Assembly (NCBI GenBank): GCA_017412645.1
Contig: JAFPWX010000003.1
Location: forward strand, 98,641-162,640
DNA: 64,000 nucleotides
DNA from: Bacteroidales bacterium
Lineage (GTDB): Bacteria > Bacteroidota > Bacteroidia > Bacteroidales > UBA932
Reading direction: 5' to 3'
The notes below the pieces were generated by a model that worked only from the letters and a program-made list of their open reading frames with translations, ran no database searches and was not told the DNA's origin. Of the stretch, positions 24,164 through 33,517 are shown one piece after another. Each line of letters begins with the position of its first letter. The stretch's first letter is position 1. Both the position numbers and the translations under genes were made by a program.

Positions 24164-27046
24164 ATGAAACCTTATAGCCTTCTCATAGCCATAGGAATGC
24201 TGTTTTCCACAGCACTTGGCGCCCAGCACAAAGTAACTGCAACCCTTCAGGATTCCCAAAGCGGCGAGCCCCTGGCATTTGCCACTGTTTCGCTTACCCG
24301 CGACGGGGCCAAGAACGTATACAAGTACGTGCTTTCCGGCGACGACGGAAAGGTGGATTTCGAAGGCGTGCGCAGCGCGAAGTATGTTTTCAAGGTAGAA
24401 CTTCTCGGCTATAAGTCTTACAGCCGCGAGATTACGGTAGATAAGGACCTGGCTCTCGGTGTTCTGAAGGTGAACCCCGACGCCGTTCAGCTCGAGGGGG
24501 CGATGGTGTCCGATGTCGGCAATCCAATCATCGTCAGGAAAGATACCATCGAATACAACGCCTCGTCCTTCAAAACCACCGAGAATGATGTTCTGGAAGA
24601 CCTTCTGAAGAAGCTTCCCGGCATCGAGATAGGCGACGACGGCAGCATTACCTCGAACGGCAAGGCTATCGACAAAATCACCATCAACGGCAAGACCTTC
24701 TTCCTCAACGATCCCCAGCTTGCCAGCAAGAACATTCCCGCCAGCATCATCAACAAAGTGAAGGTGGTGAACAAAAAGAGCGAGCAGGCGGAATTTACCG
24801 GCATCGACGACGGAGAGGAGGAGACGGTGATCGACCTCTCGGTGCGTCGCGGCATGATGCACGGATCGTTCGGTAACGTGATGGGTGGCGTGGGCCACGA
24901 CATCCCGGCCTCTGAGGGTCTGGTGAACGACTGGCGCTACCAGGGAGCCGGTTTCATCGGCAATTTCACGGACGAACGTCAGATCAGTATAGTGCTGAAT
25001 GCGAACAATACCAATAACCGCGGCTTCAACGATCTTTCCGGCAACATGATGGGGAATATGCGTGGGGGCCGTGGAGGCGGTTTCGGGGGGAACACGGGCA
25101 TCACCACTTCCTACATGGTCGGAACCAACGGGGCATGGACCCTTTGCGACGGCCAGATGGACCTCGGAGGTAACTATCTTTTCAATCATACAGGAAGAGA
25201 TGTTCTCACGCAGAGTTCGAAAACCACTTATCTGGACGACTACAACCTGCTTTACGACAGCAAGGGCGGCAGCAACACCATTTCCAACGGCCATCGTTTC
25301 GGTATCAGACTGGACCATGTGTTCAGCAAGAACACTTCCATCCTGTTCGAGCCGCGTATCGAGTTCGGTAACGGTAACTACACCCAGAGCAGCGAATATA
25401 CCACTTATGCCGATTCTCTGGACGGTTCCGCACCGGTTAAGGTGAACTACGGCGACTCGCGCGACGCAGGCTACAATACGAATTTCAATACCAGCGGTTT
25501 CGCTCTTCTACGGCAGAGGCTCGGAAAAGCCGGGCGTACGCTCACTGTGATGAGCCGCTATTCGCTGAGCGATAACCGCCTGAATTCCACGAACGTAACC
25601 AATACTTATGTTGCGGAAGCCAACTCTCCGGTGAATCAGCAGATTGCACAGAAGAGTAACAATTATTCGGTATGGGGTAGGGTTACGTATACCGAACCGC
25701 TTGTGAAAAATCTTTTCCTGGAGGTGAACTACCGCTATGGATGGGCACTTTCCAAATCGGAGAAGAACACCTGGGACAATATCCTGAATGTCCAGAGCTA
25801 CGAATATTCCAACGAAATAGTGAACCGTACGAACCAGCACAACTTCGGGATGAACCTGATGTACCAGCTGGACAAGTCGAGGGCGCAGATAGGTTTTTCC
25901 GCCATCCCGGTGAAGACTTATAACAGTACCACCCGCTACAACAGCCTCGACAGTTCTTATTCTCCCGTGGATACCACCTACACCACCTGGAAGTTCGCTC
26001 CGAGCGCCATGGTGTGGTGGGAGTTCAGCGAGAACGCTAATGCGCGCCTGTTCTACCGCGGCAACGTCTCGCAGCCGTCTACCAGCCAGCTCATGCCGGT
26101 TCCCGACAATACGGACCCCCTGAACGTGAACTTCGGTAATCCCACACTCACTCCTTATTTCTCGCACAACGTCAACGGCGATGTGCGCTACAACAACAAG
26201 AAGACCTTCGCGTCATTCAATATCCGTTTCAACGGTTCATACACCTCCGACCCTATCGTAAGCGCCATCTGGTACTCGAACGGCGCCGCCTATTCTATGC
26301 CTCTGAATGGTCCCGATGCGTTCAGCGCGGGCTTGTTCGGCTTCGCCAACATCCCCCTCGGCCGTTCCAAGTTCTCGATATCCAACTTTACCAGGGCGAA
26401 CTATTCCGAGTCCTCGTCTTACATAGGCTCGGATATCGACATGAGCAAGTACACCACCGGGAACGACTACTACGGCTTCATGGAGGAACTGCTCGGCAAC
26501 GTTGCGAACGACACCTACTTTGCCGCCCATTTCACGCAGAACCGCACGCGTACGCTCGGCATTACCGAAAGGCTTCGCCTGGTATATCGCACCGACGCCC
26601 TGGAACTCTCGGCCAGCGGACGTACCCGCTTCAACAGGAGCACCTACACCATTCAGTCGTCCAGCAATATCAGGACCTTTAACAACCAGATCCGCCTTGG
26701 AGCAACCTGGACCTGGGATGGCCCCGGCCTCACTTTCAAGGGAGAGGGCGACTACAACTGGTATAATGGCTATTCCAACCAGGATATGACGCCCGAGTAC
26801 GTGCTCAACGCTGAGATTCAGAAATTCCTGTTCAAGAAGAAGTTCACGCTGGCCGTGAAGTGCTACGACATACTCGGTCAGGCCAAGCAGCTCAGCGTAA
26901 CCGACTCCGCGAACTTCCACAGCGAAGTGCTCAACAACACCCTGGGGCGCTACATCATCGCTTCGCTCACTTATCGCTTCGGCAACATGGACCGCAGCAA
27001 GATGCGCGGCCCAGGAGGCCCTGGCGGTCCTCCAAGAATGAGGTAG
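24164..27046 (+). CDS. TonB-receptor-like outer-membrane beta-barrel protein (OMP_b-brl_3)
   Basis: 960 residues. After the signal peptide (MKPYSLLIAIGMLFSTALGA) comes a carboxypeptidase-regulatory-like domain (about 22-100: DSQSGEPLAFATVSL to ELLGYKSYSREI). A plug-like domain follows with the family phrases DLLKKLPGIEIGDDGSI, ITINGKTFFLNDPQ and ASIINKVKVVNKKS. The rest, about residue 250 onward, is a large barrel of the PF14905 type. A Gly/Arg/Met-rich loop occurs near 295-310 and a Pro/Gly-rich tail near the end. The protein is predicted to sit in the outer membrane; the cargo is unknown and no SusD-like partner is adjacent. No clear promoter was found in the 50-base gap after ruvC. Confidence 0.82.
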   Translation: MKPYSLLIAIGMLFSTALGAQHKVTATLQDSQSGEPLAFATVSLTRDGAKNVYKYVLSGDDGKVDFEGVRSAKYVFKVELLGYKSYSREITVDKDLALGVLKVNPDAVQLEGAMVSDVGNPIIVRKDTIEYNASSFKTTENDVLEDLLKKLPGIEIGDDGSITSNGKAIDKITINGKTFFLNDPQLASKNIPASIINKVKVVNKKSEQAEFTGIDDGEEETVIDLSVRRGMMHGSFGNVMGGVGHDIPASEGLVNDWRYQGAGFIGNFTDERQISIVLNANNTNNRGFNDLSGNMMGNMRGGRGGGFGGNTGITTSYMVGTNGAWTLCDGQMDLGGNYLFNHTGRDVLTQSSKTTYLDDYNLLYDSKGGSNTISNGHRFGIRLDHVFSKNTSILFEPRIEFGNGNYTQSSEYTTYADSLDGSAPVKVNYGDSRDAGYNTNFNTSGFALLRQRLGKAGRTLTVMSRYSLSDNRLNSTNVTNTYVAEANSPVNQQIAQKSNNYSVWGRVTYTEPLVKNLFLEVNYRYGWALSKSEKNTWDNILNVQSYEYSNEIVNRTNQHNFGMNLMYQLDKSRAQIGFSAIPVKTYNSTTRYNSLDSSYSPVDTTYTTWKFAPSAMVWWEFSENANARLFYRGNVSQPSTSQLMPVPDNTDPLNVNFGNPTLTPYFSHNVNGDVRYNNKKTFASFNIRFNGSYTSDPIVSAIWYSNGAAYSMPLNGPDAFSAGLFGFANIPLGRSKFSISNFTRANYSESSSYIGSDIDMSKYTTGNDYYGFMEELLGNVANDTYFAAHFTQNRTRTLGITERLRLVYRTDALELSASGRTRFNRSTYTIQSSSNIRTFNNQIRLGATWTWDGPGLTFKGEGDYNWYNGYSNQDMTPEYVLNAEIQKFLFKKKFTLAVKCYDILGQAKQLSVTDSANFHSEVLNNTLGRYIIASLTYRFGNMDRSKMRGPGGPGGPPRMR

Positions 27047-27052
27047 GGGTTT

Positions 27053-28486
27053 CTAGCGGGATTCCTCCCCGATAAGTTTGTGATCCATCCAGCGGGTGCC
27101 GCGGATACGTATCAAATAGAGTATTCCTCTTACATTGAGCTCTATGCACATCGCAATCCAGTAGCCCATGAGGCCAAGGTGCGGTGTGAGTATGACCGCT
27201 AGGCCTATGCGCGCCAGCCAGATGCTCACGAAGTTCATTGCTGTGGGCACTTTCGTATCTCCTGCTCCGGTGCAGCAGCCTCCCGCCACTATCGAAATGG
27301 CATATCCGGCCTCGGCGAAGGCCTCGAGCCGCAGGCATCTGGCACCCAGCGCCACCACTTCGGGATCGGAGCTCAGCAGGCCCATTATGGCCTCGGCCGC
27401 AAAGTACATCACTACTGCAAGGGCTACCATCATTCCGGTTCCGAGAGAAACCGTTACACGGGTGAAGCCGCGGGCCAGGTCCTTTCGTCCTGCACCCAGG
27501 CTCTGTCCCACCAGGGTGGTGGCTGCATCGGCCGTGCCGTATCCGGGCATATAGCAGAAGCTCTCCGCTATTATTGCAAAGGAGTTCGCGGCGATGGCGA
27601 CGGCTCCAAGCGGAGCTACGATGAGCGTGCTGGCGACATAGGCCCCGCGCATCACGACGTTCTGCAGCCATAGGGGACCAGTGATGCTCCAGGCCTTGCC
27701 CATGCAGTAGCGATCCGGCAGGAATGAGCCTTTTTCGTGCACTATGGCCAGATCTTTCCGGCGCAGCAGCAGGAAATACAGGCCGGCCAAAGCTCCCAGG
27801 GCTTCGGCTATGCCGGTGCCGAGCGCGGCTCCGCGTACTCCCATCCCTGCCCCGGGCATCATGAAGGAAAGCCCCGCGAGACTGACTTCCCTTGTCGAGA
27901 AGATGAGGAAGAAATTGAAGATGACATCCAGTATACACATGAGGATGTACAGGATGCTCGGCAGTTTCATCTCTCCGCTGCACTGGAGCATGTTGCTGCA
28001 AAAGAAGCCCAGCTGCATGGCCGGAAGGAAGAGCGAGTATGTGCGGAAATAAGCCGATGCGTCCCCGCAGATGGCGGCTTCGCCTCCGAGCCAGCCGGGG
28101 AGCAGGCCGGAGATGGAGGCGGCAGCGATTCCCAGAAGCATGGAGAAGGCGGTAACCACGGTGAGACCTTGTCGCAGAACAGCTCTTGCGCCTGCGAAAT
28201 CTCCCGCTCCTATGCGATGGGCAACCTGAACAGAGAATCCCTGCGACAAAGCTATGCAGAAGCCGGAGCATAGCCAGGTGCTGGTGGATACCAGTCCTAT
28301 CGATGCAGCCGGTCCTGCGCCCAAACTTCCCACCATGGCCGCGTCGATGAACTCCAGAAGCACCGAAGCCAGCTGCGCCAGGATGGCAGGTCCGCACAGA
28401 AACAGCGTGAGCCGCACCCTGTCCCCGAGCGAGAGGGGAGCGCCGGAGCGGATATTTTCCAGAAGTATGTCTTTGGTGGCTGCCAT
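27053..28486 (-). CDS. MATE family multidrug/sodium efflux transporter
   Basis: 477 residues from MAATKDILLENIRSG; a longer frame to 28525 would cover the promoter box and is rejected. About 12 transmembrane helices in two halves can be placed. Typical MATE segments include GPAILAQLASVLLEFIDAAM at the first helix and RVTVSLGTGMMVALAVVMYF in the second half. It likely exports cationic drugs or metabolites in exchange for Na+ or H+ at the inner membrane. The substrate is unknown. It is a single gene, divergent from lnt and convergent with the large barrel gene. Confidence 0.9.
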   Translation of the reverse strand: MAATKDILLENIRSGAPLSLGDRVRLTLFLCGPAILAQLASVLLEFIDAAMVGSLGAGPAASIGLVSTSTWLCSGFCIALSQGFSVQVAHRIGAGDFAGARAVLRQGLTVVTAFSMLLGIAAASISGLLPGWLGGEAAICGDASAYFRTYSLFLPAMQLGFFCSNMLQCSGEMKLPSILYILMCILDVIFNFFLIFSTREVSLAGLSFMMPGAGMGVRGAALGTGIAEALGALAGLYFLLLRRKDLAIVHEKGSFLPDRYCMGKAWSITGPLWLQNVVMRGAYVASTLIVAPLGAVAIAANSFAIIAESFCYMPGYGTADAATTLVGQSLGAGRKDLARGFTRVTVSLGTGMMVALAVVMYFAAEAIMGLLSSDPEVVALGARCLRLEAFAEAGYAISIVAGGCCTGAGDTKVPTAMNFVSIWLARIGLAVILTPHLGLMGYWIAMCIELNVRGILYLIRIRGTRWMDHKLIGEESR

Positions 28487-28494
28487 CGGGAGTG

Positions 28495-28502
28495 CAAAGA
28501 TA
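28495..28502 (-). promoter_or_regulatory. -7 box for the MATE transporter gene
   Basis: TATCTTTG on the minus strand, only 8 bases before the ATG, which implies a near-leaderless mRNA. Confidence 0.5.
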
Positions 28503-28541
28503 CAAAGGAAATCCATGTTTTTCATATACCCCGAGTTTTAT

Positions 28542-28549
28542 TATATTTG
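28542..28549 (+). promoter_or_regulatory. -7 box for lnt
   Basis: TATATTTG, 8 bases before the ATG at 28558. If translation starts instead at the Met codon at 28579, the leader would be about 25 nt. Confidence 0.55.
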
Positions 28550-28557
28550 TACTCTGT

Positions 28558-30177
28558 ATGCGTAAACCCTACGGAGCAATGTGGATAATGGTGCTGCTGA
28601 GTGCGGTGCTGATGAGCCTGCCGTGGCTCGTGCCGCATTGCGGCTTCCTTGCGCTCATAGGGCTGGTGCCGCTGCTGAGTGCCGAGAGGGTGGCTTCCCA
28701 GAACGGCGTGAAGCATTTCTGGATATGGCACTACTCCTGTTTTGTCCTCTGGAACGCGTTCACTACTTTCTGGGTGTGCAATGCCACGGTCGGCGGCGGG
28801 ATCTTCGCGGTTCTGGCGAACGCCCTGCAGATGTCGGTGGTGTTCGGTCTCTTCAGGCTTTCGAAAAAGCGCCTCGGCGGCATCCTTCCGTATCTTTTCC
28901 TCGCTTTCGCATGGATAGCGTGGGAGCGCTGGTACTTGGTGAGCGCGCAGATTTCCTGGCCATGGCTGGTCCTGGGAAACGCCTTCGCCCGCAGCATACG
29001 CAGCATTCAGTGGTACGAGTTCACCGGAACTCTCGGCGGCAGCCTGTGGATATGGGCGGCGAACCTGTCGGCCTTCGGCCTGATGGTAAGCATCCTGGAA
29101 GGCACCTGGTTCCGCTGGAAGGGCTTTGCAAAATGGAGCTCCGTTCTGGGCGCGCTGCTGGTTTTCGCCCTGCCGTTCGCCGCATCCGCGCATCTCTGGC
29201 GCAGCTTTGAGGAAGATTCCGAAGGGACTGTTGCGGTAACCATCGCGCAGCCGAACTTCGACCCATATCAGAAATTCACTTCGCTCACACAGGCGCAGCA
29301 GACGGAGATCCTCCTCGGCCAGTTCTCGGAGGCCCTGGCGGAAGACAGCCAGGCAACCCCCGTCCTCCTCATCGCCCCGGAAACCTTCACCGGCGACATC
29401 TGGCTGAACGACATTTCCTCCTCACCCACCTGGAAGTCCTTCCAGGAGTTCCTGAAGGGCCATCCGAAAGCGAACCTTCTCTTCGGCGCATCCACCTATA
29501 GATACTACGCACAGCGTTCCGCTCCCTCGATCCTGGCCCGTGAATCCGGTTCCGGCTGGGTGGAGAACCACAACACGGCTTTCGTTACAGATACTTCCGG
29601 TCGCGAAGAGCTCTTCCATAAGAGCAAGTTGGTGGTGGGCGTGGAGATGACGCCGTACCCGAAGTTCTTCGTCCCCATTGACAATAAGCTCGGAGGCCTG
29701 ATGGGACGCTGCATCGGCCAGCCGGAAATCAGCTGCCTGCACTACTCAGGCGCCGCCCCCGCCGGGATTCCCTTCGGCTGCGCCGTCTGCTACGAATCAG
29801 TCTACCCGGAATACTGCACAGGCTATGTGCGCAAGGGGGCCGAGTTCATGACCATCATCACCAACGACGCCTGGTGGGGTGATACCCCGGGGTATAAGCA
29901 GCACGCCAGCTACGCGTCGCTCCGGGCCATCGAGCTTCGCCGCGACATCGCCCGCTGCGGCAATACCGGCATCAGCGGAGTCATAAACCAGAGAGGGGAG
30001 TACCTGTCGCAGTCGGACTGGTGGCAGCGCGAAACGTTGAGCGGCGAAGTGAATCTCAGCAAACGCGAAACCTTCTTCGTGCGCTACGGCGATATCGTCG
30101 GCCGCATTTGCACATTCGCGTTCCTGCTGATGCTAGCGTTCCTGCTTGTATCGTTCCTGATTCCCAAAAGGCGATAA
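28558..30177 (+). CDS. lnt: apolipoprotein N-acyltransferase
   Basis: Adds the third acyl chain to the N-terminal cysteine of lipoproteins in the inner membrane. The N-terminal half has about six to eight membrane helices; the periplasmic nitrilase-like domain starts near residue 225. The catalytic triad is complete: E275 (APETF), K357 (HKSKLVVG) and C411 (CYESVYPE). Its 539 residues are normal. The start was placed at MRKPYG because of the promoter; residue 8 (MWIMVLL) is an alternative. It follows lspA functionally but not physically in this window. Confidence 0.92.
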   Translation: MRKPYGAMWIMVLLSAVLMSLPWLVPHCGFLALIGLVPLLSAERVASQNGVKHFWIWHYSCFVLWNAFTTFWVCNATVGGGIFAVLANALQMSVVFGLFRLSKKRLGGILPYLFLAFAWIAWERWYLVSAQISWPWLVLGNAFARSIRSIQWYEFTGTLGGSLWIWAANLSAFGLMVSILEGTWFRWKGFAKWSSVLGALLVFALPFAASAHLWRSFEEDSEGTVAVTIAQPNFDPYQKFTSLTQAQQTEILLGQFSEALAEDSQATPVLLIAPETFTGDIWLNDISSSPTWKSFQEFLKGHPKANLLFGASTYRYYAQRSAPSILARESGSGWVENHNTAFVTDTSGREELFHKSKLVVGVEMTPYPKFFVPIDNKLGGLMGRCIGQPEISCLHYSGAAPAGIPFGCAVCYESVYPEYCTGYVRKGAEFMTIITNDAWWGDTPGYKQHASYASLRAIELRRDIARCGNTGISGVINQRGEYLSQSDWWQRETLSGEVNLSKRETFFVRYGDIVGRICTFAFLLMLAFLLVSFLIPKRR

Positions 30178-30180
30178 TGC

Positions 30181-31233
30181 CTATTCCTCCTCTTCCGGAG
30201 CTGGCATGTTGGAGGCGTACTTGCGCCATTTCTCCAACAGCGCGGTCATATCCTCAGGTAGAACAGAATCGAACTGCATCCATTTGCCGCTCACCGGGTG
30301 CGTGAAGCCCAGGGTCTTTGCGTGCAGCGCCTGGCGCGGGCATATCTTGAAGCAGTTCTGGATGAACTGGCGGTACTTCGCGTAGATGGTTCCCTTGCGG
30401 ATTTCGCTGCCGCCGTACTTCTCGTCATTGAACAGCGGATGGCCGAGCGAAGCCATATGTACGCGTATCTGATGCGTGCGGCCGGTCTCCAGCTTGCATT
30501 CCACCAGGGTGACGAAGCCGAAGCGTTCCAGCACCTTCCAATGGGTGACGGCGCGCTTGCCGTCCCCGTCTTCCTTGGCTATACGGTAGCGGGTGCGTTC
30601 AGAGGGATCGCGCTCGAGCGGAGCGTCCACCGTGCCGGCGTCTTCCGGCATATCGCCCCAAACGATGGCCTGGTAGCGACGGTCGATGGTATGACGGTAG
30701 AACTGGTCGGCCAGGCTCATCTGGGCCTCGTCGGTCTTGGAGATGACAAGCAGGCCGCTGGTGTCCTTGTCGATGCGGTGCACCAGGAACCCGCCGCGCT
30801 CGTCGTCTCCTGCAACCCGCACTCCCAGATGCCAGGCGAGGGCGTTCACAAGAGTGCCGTCGTAATGGCCGTGACCGGGATGCACCACCATGCCGGCGGC
30901 CTTGTTGAGCACCAGCAGGGAAGAGTCTTCGTAAATGATATTCAGGGGGATATCCTGCGGGATGACGTCCACGCCGCGGCGCTCGTAGGGCATCACGAAG
31001 CGTATCACCTCGCCGGGACGCACCACGTAATTGGCCTTCACCGTTTTTTCGCCAACCTTCACGTAGCCGTTCTTGATGGCCATCTGAATGCGGTTGCGGG
31101 AGGTCTTTTCCAGATGGGTGGACATGTACTTGTCCACGCGCATGGGCTCCTGCCCCGAGTCGACGTCAAGGTGGAAATGTCCGAACAGTATGTCTTCCTG
31201 CTCTTCGGAGATTATTTTCTCTTCGGAGATCAT
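30181..31233 (-). CDS. rluD: RluA-family 23S rRNA pseudouridine synthase (RluD-like)
   Basis: 350 residues. The N-terminal S4 RNA-binding domain (about 20-80: RVDKYMSTHLEKTSRNRIQM and VKVGEKTVKANYVVRPGEVI) is followed by the catalytic domain with HRIDKDTSGLLVISKT, in which the aspartate is the nucleophile. This is the RluC/RluD architecture, so it probably modifies 23S rRNA; the RluD assignment is by overall pattern. It overlaps the PASTA protein gene by 4 bases and is the second gene of that pair. Its 3' end converges on lnt with a 3-base gap. Confidence 0.9.
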   Translation of the reverse strand: MISEEKIISEEQEDILFGHFHLDVDSGQEPMRVDKYMSTHLEKTSRNRIQMAIKNGYVKVGEKTVKANYVVRPGEVIRFVMPYERRGVDVIPQDIPLNIIYEDSSLLVLNKAAGMVVHPGHGHYDGTLVNALAWHLGVRVAGDDERGGFLVHRIDKDTSGLLVISKTDEAQMSLADQFYRHTIDRRYQAIVWGDMPEDAGTVDAPLERDPSERTRYRIAKEDGDGKRAVTHWKVLERFGFVTLVECKLETGRTHQIRVHMASLGHPLFNDEKYGGSEIRKGTIYAKYRQFIQNCFKICPRQALHAKTLGFTHPVSGKWMQFDSVLPEDMTALLEKWRKYASNMPAPEEEE

Positions 31234-32021
31234 TTGCCCTGGGGTATCTTTTCCGGGTCGAGGGTGAGCCAGAGGGCTACTCCGGCGCCCATGGTGAGGG
31301 GAGTCTCGACCGATGCGGGGCTCTGCTTGTACACCACCGCGTTGAGCGAATCGTTGTAGTCGCGCACCTCGCGGTCGAAGACCAGGCGGGTGACGTTGAG
31401 GGAGTTGTCGTGCACGGCGTCCACGGCGTGCAGATATTTCATGCCCACGGTATTGGGAGCGTAGGTGCGGGAATCTTCGGAGTTGAGGCCTACCACAAGG
31501 TCGATGGCGGCACCGCTTTCCACGGACGTGCCGCTGGGAATCTCCTTATTCTGGTAGAGCTGGCGGAGTACGTTGTTGGTGGCGATGTCGGAAACGTAGA
31601 CCAGGCGACCGAGGGCGAGACCGCGGGACGAGAGTTCCGCCTTGGCCTGGCGCATGGAATAGCCCACCAGATTGGGCATGGTGACCTGCTTGGGCACTAC
31701 GGTATTGATGGTAAGCAGCACCCTGCGGCCTTTCTTCACCTTGCTGCCGGGAGCCGGAGTCTGGGTGAAGACGGCACCGCGCTGCATGCGGCGCACGTAC
31801 ACGGAGTCGATGACATCCACCCGGACGCTGCTGTGGCGGGCGGTTTCACGGGCTTCGGCCACGCTCATGTTGGTGAAGTCGGGTACGGAGATTTCTTTGC
31901 CGTGCTGGGTGATGATGCCCAGTATGATATTGACTCCCAGCAGGATGACGGCAACAAATGCCACAGCCAGAAGGAGGTTTTTGACTATCCAGTTTTTAAA
32001 GAATCCGGTCTTTTGTTCCAT
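31230..32021 (-). CDS. membrane-anchored PASTA domain protein
   Basis: 263 residues starting MEQKTGFFKNWIVKN; the frame further upstream crosses into the divergent gene and is rejected. One membrane helix (about residues 15-38, LLLAVAFVAVILLGVNIILG) anchors three consecutive PASTA modules on the outside: SVPDFTNMSVAEAR.., MPNLVGYSMRQAKAEL.. and a third near TYAPNTVGMKYLHAVDAV. PASTA domains often bind peptidoglycan fragments; here there is no attached kinase or penicillin-binding domain. It is paired with rluD in one operon, as commonly seen in Bacteroidota. Confidence 0.85.
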   Translation of the reverse strand: MEQKTGFFKNWIVKNLLLAVAFVAVILLGVNIILGIITQHGKEISVPDFTNMSVAEARETARHSSVRVDVIDSVYVRRMQRGAVFTQTPAPGSKVKKGRRVLLTINTVVPKQVTMPNLVGYSMRQAKAELSSRGLALGRLVYVSDIATNNVLRQLYQNKEIPSGTSVESGAAIDLVVGLNSEDSRTYAPNTVGMKYLHAVDAVHDNSLNVTRLVFDREVRDYNDSLNAVVYKQSPASVETPLTMGAGVALWLTLDPEKIPQGK

Positions 32022-32027
32022 AGCATA

Positions 32028-32035
32028 CAAAGGTA
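32028..32035 (-). promoter_or_regulatory. -7 box for the PASTA-rluD operon
   Basis: TACCTTTG on the minus strand, 6 bases before the ATG. Confidence 0.5.
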
Positions 32036-32048
32036 ACACTTTATTTTG

Positions 32049-32056
32049 TATTTTTG
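32049..32056 (+). promoter_or_regulatory. -7 box for the glutamine synthetase family gene
   Basis: TATTTTTG, only 5 bases before the ATG at 32062. The two divergent -7 boxes are 13 bases apart, so the promoters must compete or be used alternately. Confidence 0.5.
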
Positions 32057-32061
32057 TGGAT

Positions 32062-33516
32062 ATGAAAAAACCACAACTGATCACTAAGGCCGATGTCATC
32101 CGTTTCGTGAAAGAGAATGGCATCGAGATGATAGACTTCATGTATCCGGCTGGCGACGGCCGCATCAAGACGCTCAATTTCGTAATTACTGACGACGAAT
32201 ACCTGGACAACATCCTCACTTACGGTGAAAGGGTGGACGGCAGCAGCCTCTTCCCCTTCATCGAAGCCGGCCGCTCCGACCTTTACGTGCTTCCGCGCTT
32301 CCGCACCGCATTCGTGGATCCCTTCGCGGAAATCCCAACGCTCACTATGCTTTGCGCGTATTTCGACCGTGACGGCCACCGTCTGGAATCCTCGCCCGAC
32401 TTCACGCTTCACAAGGCCTGCAAGACCCTGAAGGACAAGTTTGGAATCGAGTTCCAGGCCATGGGCGAGCTGGAATACTACGTGGTGTCGGAGCTCGATC
32501 CGGCCTTCCCGGCGGAGAACCAGCACGGCTATCATGAGTCCGACCCGTTCGCGAAGTTCAACTCTTTCCGCACTGAGTGCATGCACCTTATCGCGCAGGC
32601 CGGCGGAAACATCAAATACGGCCATTCCGAGGTGGGCAACTTCACCCTTGAAGGACGGAACTACGAGCAGAACGAGATAGAGTTCCTCCCCGTCGCGGCG
32701 GAAGACGCAGCCGACCAGATCACCCTGGCCAAGTGGATTATCCGCACCCTTGCGTGGAAGAGGGGACTGAACGTCACCTTCGCCCCGAAGATCACCGTCG
32801 GCAAGGCGGGTTCGGGCATGCATATCCATATGCGTCTGGTGAAAGACGGCAAGAGCGTCACCGTGGCTGACGGAGCCCTTTCAGAGACCGCCCGCCGCGC
32901 CATCGCCGGCCTGCTCAGGATAGCTCCCTCCATCACCGCCTTCGGCAACACCGTTCCGGTATCGTACTTCCGCCTGGTGCCGCATCAGGAGGCTCCCACC
33001 AACGTGTGCTGGGGCTACAGCAACCGCAGCGCCCTCATCCGCGTGCCGCTCGGCTGGACGAGCACCGTGAACATGTGCGCCGAAGCCAATCCGGCCGAGA
33101 AAGGCGGCCCGGTAGACGGCAGCTTCAAGCAGACCTTCGAGATGCGTTCGCCCGACGGCAGCGCCAACGCCTACCTGCTGCTGGCAGCCCTCTGCGTGGG
33201 CGTGAGGCTCGGCCTTGAGATGCCCGACGGTCTGGCCGAAGCCGACCGTACCTTCGTCGACGTGGACATCCACAAGAAGGAGAACGCCGCCCGCCTGGCC
33301 ACTCTCGAGAGCCTTCCCGACAGCTGCGCCGCCTCGGCCGACTGCCTGGAAAACCAGCGCGCCCTCTACGAGGCCGAAGGAGTGTTCGACGCACGCGCCA
33401 TCGACGGCACCATCGCCCGTCTGCGCGCCTATCGCGACAGGACCCTGCGCCACGACGTGGAAGGCAACCCCACCAAGGTAGCCGAGCTGGTGAAGACATA
33501 TCTGCACTGTGGGTAA
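32062..33516 (+). CDS. glnA: glutamine synthetase family protein (type I-like)
   Basis: 484 residues, ATP-dependent ligation of ammonia to glutamate or a related amide-forming reaction. The N-terminal beta-grasp region is followed by the catalytic domain. The LPRFRTAFVDPFAE block, the EYYVVSELDP metal-ligand region, GSGMHIHMRLVKDG (ATP/metal loop) and NRSALIRVP (substrate arginine) are visible. There is no GlnA adenylylation motif I can point to. It is shorter than the about 730-residue GSIII also found in Bacteroidota, so it may be a secondary GS or a GS-like ligase. It is followed by a secreted glycosidase gene 1 base after its stop. Confidence 0.82.
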   Translation: MKKPQLITKADVIRFVKENGIEMIDFMYPAGDGRIKTLNFVITDDEYLDNILTYGERVDGSSLFPFIEAGRSDLYVLPRFRTAFVDPFAEIPTLTMLCAYFDRDGHRLESSPDFTLHKACKTLKDKFGIEFQAMGELEYYVVSELDPAFPAENQHGYHESDPFAKFNSFRTECMHLIAQAGGNIKYGHSEVGNFTLEGRNYEQNEIEFLPVAAEDAADQITLAKWIIRTLAWKRGLNVTFAPKITVGKAGSGMHIHMRLVKDGKSVTVADGALSETARRAIAGLLRIAPSITAFGNTVPVSYFRLVPHQEAPTNVCWGYSNRSALIRVPLGWTSTVNMCAEANPAEKGGPVDGSFKQTFEMRSPDGSANAYLLLAALCVGVRLGLEMPDGLAEADRTFVDVDIHKKENAARLATLESLPDSCAASADCLENQRALYEAEGVFDARAIDGTIARLRAYRDRTLRHDVEGNPTKVAELVKTYLHCG

Positions 33517-33517
33517 T

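Noticed and set aside
26967-28505. 512-codon frame overlapping the MATE gene in another frame
   Set aside because: The MATE frame has transmembrane and family motifs; this frame is rich in Arg/Ser/His/Pro with no motif.
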